The translations under genes and the position numbers were made by a program. This document shows positions 21,764 to 36,390 of a stretch of 64,000 bases of DNA, one piece after another (the stretch's first letter is position 1; every line of letters starts with the position of its first letter). The notes under the pieces were generated by a model. That model was not told where the DNA came from, did not search any database, and saw only the letters and a list, made by a program, of their open reading frames with translations. The DNA comes from Blasia pusilla (Eukaryota > Marchantiophyta > Marchantiopsida > Blasiales), in NCBI GenBank assembly GCA_050084515.1, contig CM114271.1, forward strand, positions 17,360,001 to 17,424,000. The letters are read 5' to 3'.

Positions 21764-24700
21764 TATATATATATTGTGAGGAATGTGCAAAACATTTGGG
21801 GAAGTAGAGAAGGATTTAAGACATCTAATATGTTATTAGAGAATTGATTTATGCTCTTTATTTGATTATATGACACTAATAGGATACGTGTGCTATGCTT
21901 GACGTATCATACTAAATTAAATCTAGAGAAAAAAAAGCTAAATTCAATCCAAAAAATGAATCTCTATTTTCAAATTTAGCTCCATATTTGATTCGAGAGG
22001 GGAAGATATGGTTTACACCACGTATTACCAATAGAGATGTCATTATTGGATGGTAATCATGTGGTAATAGTATAGACTAGTAAGATTGATATGCTATATA
22101 CAATCCCTTCTTTTATCACCTTTATGCATTTTTTTCCACACGAAAATAGGTCACAATGTTAATATGTATTTTTCTGTAGTAAGAAATAGGGCTAACATCC
22201 AAAAAGCGATAGGATACTTTTGTTTCCCCAAACAAGAAGGTGGGAATGAGGGTTTTTATTTCTATTTTCAAAACTATATTAATATAGTCGGATATACAAG
22301 TAATTACAAGACAAAATAATCAACATTTGAAGTTGAGAAGGAAAAGGGGAGAGAGGAAGAAAGGAGCTTGCTAAGGAAATAAAGGAAGTTGGGATGATTT
22401 ACCATCAAAAAAATATAAAGCATGAAACTTTAGGACACAAATTACCTCTTATGTAGTAATTTCCAAAAAAATTCTCGATGAATAGTTTTAGAGGATAGTT
22501 GCGGAAAGAAGTTGTGATTGATATTTTTTTTGGAAGATTATGATGAGTAAATAATCTGAGAGCTTTTGGAAAGGGTATTTTATGCAACCTTTATCAAGAA
22601 AAAATTTCCATATGTGAAGTCTGAAGATATTTTCCAAACTTTCCCAATGTAACATTAGGAGTAACACAAATAATAGAATAAGTATTCTTTGTTATTTCAC
22701 GAGTAATTCAAATTATATACTACTGAAAGATGGCATGTCAGTTGCATTACAATAAAGAGTATTTGTATGGCATATTCAAATTGGGCAAGCGTAACATTTG
22801 TAGATTGAAGATGACCTATTTGGGAAGTTGGGGAATCTATATATGCATGTTACAATAACTTACCACATTATGTCCCCTATTATAGGCACAATTCACTTTC
22901 CATTGTGGAAGATGACCCACTATTAAGGGTTAGGGTTGGAGAGGCGACATTTGTGTACATTGTACCAAGGAGAGAGAGTTTGGGAGAGATTGAAGGGGAG
23001 AGAAGGAGAATGGAGATCTCAAGTAGAAAGTTCTTGAGAGTTCATTCTTTCTATGGTGGACCCCTGTCTAAAAGACGGTGGATCAAAATATGGTTCTCTT
23101 TACCTTGTGAGCAATACAAGCCTTCCATCATAAGAACTGACTTGGATTGCCACGAGAGAGAACTAGGACGTACATGAGATCGGATTATTGAATTTATTGA
23201 AGACCTTTTAATATGTGATCGATTTATGTTTGCTTTCTATTTATAGTTAAGTATGATTTCCACCTTGATGAGTTCCATGGATGATGACAATGATGTACAT
23301 TGTGTAGCAATGTGTATGCACACAAAGTCAAATTAAAATATAAAAATAGTTCATAAAAAACTATTTAATTTAATTTGATAAAAATCCTAGTATTCAAAAA
23401 AAATTAATTGGAAATAAATATATTATTATTAAAAAAAATGGGCAAAGTTGATTTTATGATTTGAAGAAAGAACATAGGGCATCCATAGAACATTTAATTT
23501 ACCTTAATCCCTAATGTCATGGATCTTCTATCTTGAAACCTAGTCTTGTGAAGTAGAAGCTTGCATTTAACATGTTATACTCCCGTTATTGATATGCCTC
23601 CAAACACATTGATTGTAGTCATATTTTTAGTGAATCAACCATGCGTCTCTTGAGATTGCATTTCAGGACATTCCTCAATCTCAAAAATCCTAAATAGAGT
23701 TTAACATCGACTTAATCCCTCACTCTAAAGTATAGGCAAACCATTCAAGACTAGGGATAGACTTCCTTGATAGTTTAAGGATTGTAATGGTGCTAAACAC
23801 GCCAAATAGTCCCAATTTCTCAATGGACTATGAATAAGTCTCTCATTTATATATATATGGTTAACGTCCACGATGTGAGAAAAATAGAATGTGACGAAAT
23901 CACTGAATATATTGCAAATCTTGGAGATACAAAGTGGACTAGACCATCCGCGCGCTCACAGAAGAGGTTCGATGGAACGTGAACATGGAGATAACTCAAC
24001 ATACGAGAATGTGCAACGACTACGGCTCCTTACTATTTCACTACTTGGGAAACTAGGGTTTTTTACATTTTTTTTTTCAATTCTATTTATAGAAAAATTT
24101 GCCAAGTGCTACACCCCCGGACCCCCACGACGCATTAGGATGCAATATTTCTACTAAGTTTGTTGCAAGTCTTTAATGACTTTCATGTATCAAAAGTGAG
24201 AGGTTAGGTCAGTATTTAACCTTATGAGATCTATGGAGTTTGAGGCTGATCCAAGACCTATATTCGAAAGGCATGAGGTTGGTAGATCCAAATCATGACC
24301 AACGTGAGTGCATTTTGATGCATATCCCTAACGAGAGCATGACCAACTCAACATACAATTTATTACATACAAAACCCATGTTCAATGTAGCACATACACA
24401 ATATTGTAAGGTAGGACTCGTCTTAGTCAATGAATAAAGTGGACGGGCAAAATAGCAAATATATATAAGTAAAAATTTGCAAGTACTTGGACTTGCAAAA
24501 TGCTCGTAAAAACTCATAAATGGAGTCACAAAGAAATTTGTAAATATGCAAGCTCTTCATTAAACTCCTTTTTTTTTCAGTTAAATTATCATGTTACTTG
24601 TAGTCAATCTTAGCAAAAGGACACGATCTCCCTTGATGACCAATATATACCTACCACTTTATTGACATCTTTCAATAATTTACAATTTCTTGTATATATT

Positions 24701-25432
24701 GGGATGACTTATTTGCATATTTATCTTCTTAGAGCTTTGAAGTGATCATTTTTGAAATTGTGAAAATCAATTGGGAACCATGTTGTGTTTTGAATTAAAA
24801 AATAACAATCCAACCAACCCAGTCTTCCACCTCATGGAATCTGCGTAGAATGCACCTTTAACAATACTTATCATTGGCCTATGTTGGTAAGCCTCATAGA
24901 ACCCATGCCTTGGTTGGACGGTGCTTGAGATTGGGATGGGTGTGTAGAGAGGAATAAGTTAAGAATGTACTATATGAGAGGGGGGAGACACTCTCATATG
25001 GTGTGAGTACAGAGTGATGGTGCAGAGCAGAGGGAGAGAGGTTGTACTCATTAAGTAGAGTATGTAGTAGCCTTGCGATTGCTTGGGAGAGAGGCTGTAC
25101 TCATCAAGTAGTGCATGTAGTAGCCTTGCAACTGCTTGGGAGAGAGGGAGAATGAATGAATGAATAGATTTATTGTCCACGGGGACCACATGACCATGGG
25201 ACTTAGTTTTGAGAGAGGGAGAGAATCTTGTGTTGGGCAAAGATCATGAGGAAGTGTAATACATCCATTGGAGGACGCAGAATTAAGGCCAAGAGTTGGA
25301 GTAGACAAAAACCATACATCGACATTGATGGATAGGGGAACACCATAATGGTTTTAAAGCGACGTGAATCATAAATGGGGGTCAAAGGGCACTCAGATAT
25401 TCGATTGATGCAGCAAGGTATCCTTTCCTTCC
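21764..25432. other. AT-rich intergenic region
   Basis: No convincing gene. A 90-codon plus-strand frame (22905-23177) and an 88-codon one (23891-24157) lack known motifs and splice context. The 3' UTR of the kinase gene probably extends from 25432 leftwards. Confidence 0.4.
24900..25160 (+). repeat. Dispersed repeat, internally duplicated copy
   Basis: Contains GGTTGGACGGTGCTTGAGAT and then two tandem units of GTACTCATNAAGTAGNG...TGTAGTAGCCTTGCNA (about 25045 and 25093). Other copies are at 7400-7560, 19390-19475 and 36415-36480. Confidence 0.65.
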
Positions 25433-28634
<3,202 letters not shown>

Positions 28635-30346
28635 GGTCGATGCTGAAGAGAGGCCAGCAAGTAAGAGCTAATCCCAATTTCCATATGCCATACGTAGTGA
28701 GTATTTCTGGAGCAGCTCAGGTCCGGTACATTGAACTAGGCCAGTTCTCCATGCGATCTAGCTACTTGTCTGGCAGGATTTGACAAATGGCAGTTTGTTT
28801 ACATCACAATGTAGTAGATCAGCCACCCACTTGGAAGCTCCTACGTTTAATACAGAACAGGCATAACTTGTTGGAGTAACAATCCAAGCTGTGGGTTGTA
28901 TGCATGTGAAGGTCCCTCAACTCTACTAATTGAGAAAGCAGATCAGCTTCCCCAGCTTACCAGCCCGTAATTGTTAAGGAAAGGGGCTTGATAGAACTAG
29001 TGTCCAGGTTCACATGTGGATCTCATAAGTCGGGATACACGGTGGATGACGACAGGGTTATACCTCTTCAGATGGAGTCTTTATGTCCAAAATCGAACGT
29101 TAGAGAGGAGTTTTCGAATGGGCTTCTCCTCTGGCTGAAATTGATCTTGTCTTCTCACTCAGCATCTACTTGATTCACCCATTCTAGTCTAGTTAGTCTT
29201 CAGCAGTAACCGCATCAGCGACAAAACTTCCTGCGATTGGCAACTCCTCTAAGCGTGGAGAGAAAGAAGAAAGTGGACAGGTTTCCTATCAAGTTCTAAG
29301 GACTTTCTTCCATTCTAAAAACTATGACACGAGAATATGAAAAACGACTTATCCTTCATCCTGATTGATCTGGCCCTCTTGACATGAGCCTCTTCTACGT
29401 AGTGAAAGCGATCAGATCGAGTCTTCACACTTCAATGTGAGATGCTGGCCGTGGAGAGAACGAAAGCGGACAGGTTTCCTGATTCGTCTTGTCTACTACA
29501 ACGCTAGCACCATCGATCTACTCTACAAGGATTGACTGTCTGAGGACGAGAAAGTTTTAATGAGGGCTTGGAAACGCACATTTGAGGCTTCTTGCTGCTA
29601 CTCATCTTCCTCGACAGAGCGATGCAGAAATCTGCCTCCAAACCCTGATCCTAGATTCACACTCTCGAGGCTTCCCCTCTTCGCAATCGCAAATCTCTCT
29701 CCCACTGTATCATCTGCTGCGAGCGTCTCGTTAGTGAGGCTGTGAATTGAGATGTTAGAGGTGCATCCTCGAAGCTTCTTCCTTTCGATTCAGATCTTTT
29801 AAACCAACTTTTGAGGCTTCTTCCTTTTCTTCTTCCGGTCTTTTCTTCATAGCCTATGGAATGAACTCTTAGTGAGAAAATCTCGAGTCGTCCACCTCTT
29901 GATACAGATCTTAGAAACGCACTCTTGAGGCTTCTTCACTCGTCAGCCCAGCGAGCCAGATCTACAAACTCACTTTGAGAGTTTTCGTGTGCCGGTGCTG
30001 CTGCAGCTTGTGCTCTGGATCCCCCGTTAGAACTGTAGCTCCCCAAGGTTCGCACCCTTTGGAACACGCAGATGCGGCGTTCGAGCTCCACATCCCGCTC
30101 AATTCGGATGCAATCTCCTTCTTTCATGCCATACCTCCGATTATTCAGGTGCCCTATCCACCTGACCGAAGCTTCATAAGTGCACTCCAGTCCATGGATT
30201 TACTCACCCAATGAAGAAATTCAGGAGAGGATCAGGAGATCGCTACAGTTATGCCCAGCAATAAAGTTGAAGTGATAGCTGTTGTAGGAATGAGACATGT
30301 AATTTGCTCCTCCGATATTATATATTTATATTATTATTATTAGTAG
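28635..30346. other. Upstream region of kinase gene, no gene recognised
   Basis: Includes the kinase promoter. 29.56-29.94 kb has three related segments around GAAACGCAC..TTGAGGCTTCTT (near 29570, 29800, 29910). A 63-codon minus-strand frame (29936-30127) has an arginine/alanine-rich, exon-like composition, but I could not connect it to anything. Confidence 0.35.
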
Positions 30347-31322
30347 GTGCCCTTCCTATGCACGGAAATTGTTGTACATAAGAGATTGGACATAACTATT
30401 TATTTATTTTTATTTCTCATAATATGTGAAATATTTTCTTACTGCCCAATTTTCGCGTGTCAAGCATAAATGTGTTTGCAAATCCATAAGGCACTCGCCC
30501 ATGACAATATAGATAAGGTGCTCGTGTGATGCACATGAAAAAAAGGTGTTCAAAGAGCTAGTGCATAGGCCGTGAAGGGAAGAGATTAATGATGTTGCAC
30601 ATAAAATCAATTTTTTTCTTGCTGCCCAGTTGTCACGTGTCAAGCATAGAGGTGTTTGCAAATCAAGAAGACACTCTCCCATAATAATATAGATAAGGTG
30701 CCTGTACAATGCACACGAAATAAAAAGTGTTTGAAGAGCTAGCATATAGCCCATGAAGGGAAGAGATTAATGATGATGTACATACATTCAATTTTTTTCC
30801 CACTGCCCCTAGCATGTGAAACATTTTCTTGCTGCCCAGTTGCCGCGTGTCAAGCAGAGAGCTGTTTGCAAATAAAAAAAACATTCTCCCATACTAATTT
30901 AGACAAGGTGCTCGTGCGATGTACACAAAATAAACAAGCGTTTGAAGAGTTAGTGTATAGCCCGTGAAGGAAAGAGATTCAAGATGTTGCACATAAATTT
31001 AAATTTTTTCTTGCTGCACGTAGCATGTGAAACATTTTCTTGCAGCCCAGTTGCCATGTGTCAAGTAGAGAGATGTTTGCAAATCAAGAAAGCACTCTCC
31101 CATAATAATATAGATGAGGTGCATGTGCAATGCACGTGAAATAAAAAAGTGTTTGAAGAGCTAGTGTATAGGTTGTGAAGTGAAGAGATTACTGATGCTG
31201 CACATAAAATCAAAAATTTTCTTGTTGCCTTAGCATGTGGAACATTTTCTTGTTGCCTAATTGTCACGTGTCAAGTAGAGAGGTGTTTGCAAATCAAGAA
31301 GGCACTCTCCCATAATAATATA
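30347..31322 (-). mobile_element. Tandem array of five Helitron-like units
   Basis: Five head-to-tail copies on the minus strand with boundaries near 30512, 30697, 30908 and 31118. Each begins (minus strand) TATATTATTATGGGAGAGTG and ends near ...GCAC.GCACCT; the next unit starts at once with no spacer. Unit length is about 165-210 bp. No coding capacity. Confidence 0.8.
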
Positions 31323-31485
31323 GCTTGGAGAGTGCTTTCGTGATTTGCAAATACGAAATACCTCTATGTTTGACATCCCTTAACGAAGGAGCAAGAAAAT
31401 GTTTCTCATAATATGGGCAGTGAGAAATAAAATTTGAATTTGTGTGAGGATTTTATTCTCGTGCATGGCACGGATTGCGTACTAG
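31323..31485 (+). mobile_element. Helitron-like element, head-to-head with the array
   Basis: Plus-strand copy starting TAGCTTGGAGAGTGC and ending in the hairpin CGTGCATGGCACG, then GATTGCGTACTAG|T. Its 5' end abuts the 5' end of the minus-strand array. Confidence 0.78.
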
Positions 31486-31633
31486 TTTTTTAATAAAAAC
31501 TTCTCCCTGGTTCAAGTTACCTACAAGAATCATAATTAAATTTAGAAATTTTGAGGTAGCATTCTAAATCAATTTCAAGCCATCTTATTAGTTCAATTGG
31601 TTGAGAGAATAAGGACGTGAGGAGTTTGAATAA

Positions 31634-31813
31634 TCTAGATTGTTATATTATTGGAGAGTGCCTTCTTGATTTGCAAACACCCGTATGTTTGACATGTGAC
31701 AATCGGGCATCAAAAATAAATAAATTCCCATACTACGAGAATAAGAAATTTAGAATACGTGTGCAGCATGGTTAGTCCCTTCACTCACGTGCATGGGACA
31801 CGTTATACACTAG
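31634..31813 (+). mobile_element. Helitron-like element
   Basis: A|TCTAGATTGTTATATTATTGGAGAGTG at the 5' end; CACGTGCATGGGACACGTTA...CACTAG|T at the 3' end. Confidence 0.75.
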
Positions 31814-32392
31814 TAATAAGATGTAAATAACCAATCCATAATGGAAAGAGTTGCAAATATTGTTACATCCACACCCAATGAAGTGAAGAGAATAGACCAC
31901 ATACATTCTTACAAACCTACACAATCAATCAAACTGAAAGGGCTCCAAGCATTTTTTTCTCAATATAACCGATAAAGCAAAGGGCAAGAGTTGCATGGGG
32001 AGATTCCTACAAATCTACAAGGAAAGGAAAAGGCAGCAAAGCAATGAGAAGGTTGCTACAAAATGAGGCCCTAGTTTGTAGCAACCTTGACATTGGATGC
32101 GCAATAATCCTAACAACCCTAAGGGCAATGCATAGAGGGCTTTTACTTGTGAGACGAAGAGATCTAAATGGATAGACTTGTCGAGATCACTTGTCGTAAC
32201 AAGAAGTGGAATTGCTACATTGAAGAGAATGTTGTGGAATATACATCCTAAATAGAAGCCATCCTACACGAAGCTAACCAAAGGGACACAAAACACGTGC
32301 AAGGAGAGAGAAATCAACTCACAATTTAATCTCTATTCTTATCACCTTCATGAACACCAGTAGATTTAGAACAAAGGCTTCTTACATGTAAG

Positions 32393-32423
32393 CCTAATTC
32401 AGATTTTTCAAATCTGAATTAGG
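32393..32423. repeat. Perfect inverted repeat, 14-bp arms
   Basis: CCTAATTCAGATTT (32393-32406), loop TTC, exact reverse complement (32410-32423). Confidence 0.88.
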
Positions 32424-32909
32424 TTAACTCAAAGACCCTAATTACCGACGGAGACTTGTGAGTTAGAGAAAAGAAAGTTCTCCCAAATGAAAAGAGGGAA
32501 TAGATAGTGTGGACATTGTAGATTAAGAATTGTAGGGGATGAACATCTTGTTTTCTAAATCGATTGCAATTACCACTATGACTTCAGAGAATAGTTGCCC
32601 CGACTCTTCCAAGGCCCTACCCTAACAATCTCTAATTTCATAGCTTGCAAGAACCAAGTTCAGATTGCTAAAATCTTTTAGGATTTAGCAAGCTGAGGTG
32701 AAAATGAATGAAAGGATATAGTGATGTTGTGAGTAGATCGTGTTGGTCTATGTCAGATTTTAGCAATGAATGAAAGGATGGAATAGAGCGATAGTTGACT
32801 AAGAGGTTAGTTGAATTCCCATAAGGTCCTCTCAAAAAGGTCCTCGGTGCAACTCTCCCTTTGGATAGTGGGGGGCGGTCTCACCCGAAGGCATGGATGG
32901 TCCATACGT

Positions 32910-32920
32910 AGAGAGAGAGA

Positions 32921-32970
<50 letters not shown>
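32910..32970. repeat. (GA)n microsatellite
   Basis: About 60 bp of GA repeats with two AA interruptions. Confidence 0.95.
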
Positions 32971-32973
<3 letters not shown>

Positions 32974-33276
32974 TTATGTGCCTTTTATGTGCGTGTGTGC
33001 CCTGACTATGCTCCTCGGTCAAGAATTTGGATAAAAAAGTTCCATGCCCTCATTCAAAAACCAAGTCTCCTCTGTGGGAACCCTAAACAAAAATGTTCAA
33101 AATGTATATGTGAAGGTGGTTGTCGGAAGGGGTGTCAATGTCACATATGGGGAAGGGGTCCCATGGGCCAATTAGGCTTCTCGTGGACTAAGAAACACTT
33201 CACTCACTCACTCTCTTAGGAGATCAATGGGCGCAAGGCCACGATAGACACTACTAAATGATTACATTCGAGATTA

Positions 33277-33640
33277 CATTCTCTCAAAGACATCTTTGCA
33301 TCCCTTCCCTCATTCTCTCAAAAACATTATTGCATCCCTTCCTTCATTCTCTCAAAACCATCATTGCATCTCTTCCCTCATTCTCTCAACGACATCATTT
33401 CCCTAATTCACTACATCCATTTGTTCACTCTCTCAAAGACATCTATGCATCCCTTCCCTCATTCTCTCATAGGCATCTCTCCATCCCTTCCTTCATTCTC
33501 TCAAAGACATCTCCATCCCTTCCCTCATTCTCTCAAAAACATCTCTGCATCCCTTCCTTCATTCTCTCAAGAAACCACAGCATCCTTTCGTTCACGCCCT
33601 CTCAAGAAATCGATCCTTTCACTCATTCATTCATCCCTCC
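33277..33640 (+). repeat. Minisatellite, about ten ~33-bp units
   Basis: Units of the form CATTCTCTCAAAGACATCTC followed by TGCATCCCTTCC. The 129-codon open frame across it is a by-product of the repeat, not a gene. Confidence 0.9.
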
Positions 33641-33909
33641 CATCTGAAGGAATCGCTCCACTCATTCATCCGCACTCGTATCTAGATACACAGATCGATG
33701 GATAGATAGGTAGCTCAGGTCCATGTCGGCATTCCTCATCCTCCTCAGCATCAGCAAGGAGCACCCAGCCTCGCTCACGCAGCAGAGCCTGCGCCAGCAC
33801 CACAGATGAGAAAGCGTTTGGGTGGCGACACAATAGACAGCATCGTTATCATATTCGACCACAGTATTCCATCGACACATCTCCTCTATAAAAGTAGGGC
33901 GAGTGAGTG

Positions 33910-34265
33910 AAGTTGGGATTAGAGCTCAGAGCTGGGATCAGTCCCAGCTGTTTAGTGGATTTGATAGTTGTCGGGTGGGAGCGATTCAGTCGGGAATTCT
34001 CAAGGCTGCCACCAAACGATCTAGGCCTCTGGACTATAGAGTCGAGTGATGGTGATCGTTGTCTGGGAGGGATTCAAGTCGGGAGTTCACACAGCTGCCA
34101 TCCTTTTGGGGTTTTGATGGTCTTTTGGGAGTATTCATCGAATTGGGAATTCAGAGAGCTGCTGTCAGTTCCTGTCGTTTAGTGGGTTGGACCGTTGTTT
34201 TGTGGGGCTGACTGAAGCGGGAAGTCGGAGAGCTGCGATTGGTCTCTGTCGCTTAGAGCTTTCGA
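33910..34265 (+). repeat. Degenerate tandem repeat, ~90-110 bp units
   Basis: Four units recur with the pattern T(C/A)..TCGGGA(A/G)TTC...GAGAGCTGC and TTTAGTGG(A/G)TT. It lies upstream of the plus-strand ORF at 35470. Confidence 0.55.
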
Positions 34266-34878
34266 TCGTGTTTTTCGAGGGAGGAGGGGTGGGGTGAGGA
34301 GATGATGAAGAGATGTGGAGTATCGATGGTGGACTCCAGTCGTGAGATCTGGACGCTCTGCTTGAAGGTGTCATGCGCTGGAGGAAGTGGTTTGGCCCAG
34401 AGCCTGCGATCTTCAAGGAGAGGATGCAGCTCTGGGGGTTGGAGTCTTTCGTCTGCTGTAGATTGTGGTGGGTGTTTCTCACCCTTCAGCTCTCTCTTTA
34501 GCAGTTTGTGCATAGCTCTGCAGTCCGTGAGCGAGTGCAAATTCTCCGTCACCTCTCCGAAATCCCCAGAGATCCTTTCTATGTCGAATTGCTGGCATGC
34601 AGCTCTTGCTTTCGCAGTTCCTGCAGTTCCCTCCAGTCCATGCAGATTCTTCGTTACCTCTCTAAAAGCCCCAAAGACCCTTTGGAATGCTGAAAGCCGA
34701 AAAGAGTTGTGTGTCGAATTGATGGGTTCTGAGTCTATCAGCATAGCACTAAAAGGGAGATCTGCGTTGAATTGATGGGTTCTTCATTCCATCTCCTCAT
34801 GTCCTCGATCGTCTACTATTGCCACTTCAAATTCTTCTCACCTCTCTCCCACCTCAAAGACCCACCTCTCTCCCACCT

Positions 34879-34924
34879 CTTTCTGTAGCCAGCAATTCCG
34901 TCTGGAATTGCTGGCTACAGAAAG
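34879..34924. repeat. Perfect inverted repeat, 21-bp arms
   Basis: 34879-34899 and 34904-34924 are exact reverse complements around a GTCT loop. The right arm resembles a segment repeated near 35330 (ATTGCTGGCTACA). Confidence 0.92.
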
Positions 34925-34977
34925 GATTTCTCTGTGGCAGGGATCTGCACTTCTTCTTACAAATTTCCAACCGCAAC

Positions 34978-34980
<3 letters not shown>

Positions 34981-35055
<75 letters not shown>
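34981..35055. repeat. (GT)n microsatellite
   Basis: 75 bp of uninterrupted GT. Confidence 0.97.
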
Positions 35056-35063
<8 letters not shown>

Positions 35064-35469
35064 TGCGTCATTGAGTTAGTGAAGTCATTTCAGCTCCTCA
35101 GATCGCAGAGAGATCAGAGATTGCGACTGCGAAGATTCAGGCTCCCCTATTTCTGGTCTATGGAATTAATAGAAATTGGTACCCACGCTAAAGGATTCTC
35201 GATTGCAGTGATGTGCCCTCCTTCTAGCTTATTAGCTCCGACCGTCCTCGTATGTGTGTGCGCAATCGAGCTAGACCTTGGAACCGCCTAGATTTATGAT
35301 CTCTTCCCTTTCTATAAAATTGAGATGGATTGCTGGCTACACCAAGGATTACTCTGTTGCAGTGATGATCTCTTCTTATTAGTTCCACTCTCAAACCACC
35401 TGTGGATACGTGTGTGAAGTGATCTCAGCTGGATTAGAGATTGCGCATACTTTCTTTTCATTCTAGTCT

Positions 35470-36390
35470 ATGGAATTGAGATCAATGGCAAGGCCACCGC
35501 TGGGAGTGTTGAGCTTGCTCTGGACAATCACAGAGTGTACTCTGATTGTGAGGTGTGGCGATGGGGGTGGCTGCACAGATCAGGAAGCTTCCATCGCACG
35601 AAGACTCGACAGGCACAACCCTACGACGAATGTCACCTTCGCATCCCAATCTGTCAGCCCTACTTTCGTCCCATCACGACCCTCGAGCTTTCTGGCACCG
35701 GCACCAGAATTGGTAAGATGCATCTCCCAAACACTACGTCCCTTCCATCCAAATGGCTGGGTGCGCAGCAGCAGCTCACCGTCTCCGATTTGGGAGTTGC
35801 ATCCCCCGAGTGGCAGCTTTCGAATGCTTGCTTCAAAAGTCAGTCCAGAGGATGGTAGCAGCAGTGGTGTGGAGGCGAAAGAGGAGTCTTCACAAGGAGG
35901 AACCCAGCGAGAGGAACAAGACGCAACGACAGCACAACGTTCTATCGATGATTTCCAGCATGAAGAGATTGTGGGGCCTACTGTGGAGAGAGATGTGTCT
36001 GCCACGGCCAACGAGCTTCGAGAGAGCTTGAAGGCTCTCAGGAGCTTCATGGTGGCTGTGGGCAGAGGCTTGCTGGTGCTAGGGAGTGTGCAGATGTTGG
36101 GTGCGATTTGGAACTCGTATGCACATGCAGATCCACTCAACATTGGGCTGTGGCGAGAGCTGCCAGCACCTGCAATGGCCTACATTTTGGCCTACTTCCT
36201 CTGGCAGACAGGATCTGCCATGGACTTCTTCTCCAGGCTCGAGGGTAGAAGTCGAATACAAGTTCTCACACTCTCTCTGCAGTTGGTCAAGGGCCTCTCT
36301 CAGTTTTTCCAACGAACCGATGTGGTGGTCAAATGTGTAGTCTTTGCCACTTTCATCCTGCTAGCTGGGGATATGTATCACTACAAGTAG
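35470..36390 (+). CDS. Hypothetical protein with C-terminal membrane segments
   Basis: A single uninterrupted frame of 306 codons; I do not recognise the family. The N-terminal ~150 residues are rich in Ser, Pro and Arg with little structure, as in many plant organelle-targeting or linker regions. The C-terminal third has an amphipathic ELRESLKALRSF stretch and three hydrophobic segments: about 193-213 (VAVGRGLLVLGSVQMLGAIW), 229-248 (around MAYILAYFLW) and 283-303 (around VVKCVVFATFILLAGDMY). A membrane protein, perhaps of plastids or mitochondria, is an inference. A second ATG (35485, MARPPLG) could be the true start. A 187-codon frame lies antisense within it, so coding status needs support from homologues or transcripts. 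Confidence 0.55.
   Translation: MELRSMARPPLGVLSLLWTITECTLIVRCGDGGGCTDQEASIARRLDRHNPTTNVTFASQSVSPTFVPSRPSSFLAPAPELVRCISQTLRPFHPNGWVRSSSSPSPIWELHPPSGSFRMLASKVSPEDGSSSGVEAKEESSQGGTQREEQDATTAQRSIDDFQHEEIVGPTVERDVSATANELRESLKALRSFMVAVGRGLLVLGSVQMLGAIWNSYAHADPLNIGLWRELPAPAMAYILAYFLWQTGSAMDFFSRLEGRSRIQVLTLSLQLVKGLSQFFQRTDVVVKCVVFATFILLAGDMYHYK

Larger units (their letters stand above)
31814..33276. other. Intergenic, no gene recognised
   Basis: No coding signal. Holds a perfect 14-bp inverted repeat at 32393-32423 (CCTAATTCAGATTT, loop TTC) and a (GA)n tract at 32910-32970. Confidence 0.45.

Noticed and set aside
33258-33705. 129- and 113-codon frames rich in HPF/PSFSQ
   Set aside because: They are translations of the 33-bp minisatellite in two frames.
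34838-35291. Open frames of 77-127 codons across the GT tract
   Set aside because: They are microsatellite artefacts with no conserved flanking sequence.
35580-36143. 187-codon minus-strand frame
   Set aside because: Antisense to the 306-codon plus-strand frame, which is longer and has membrane segments. It remains a weaker alternative.
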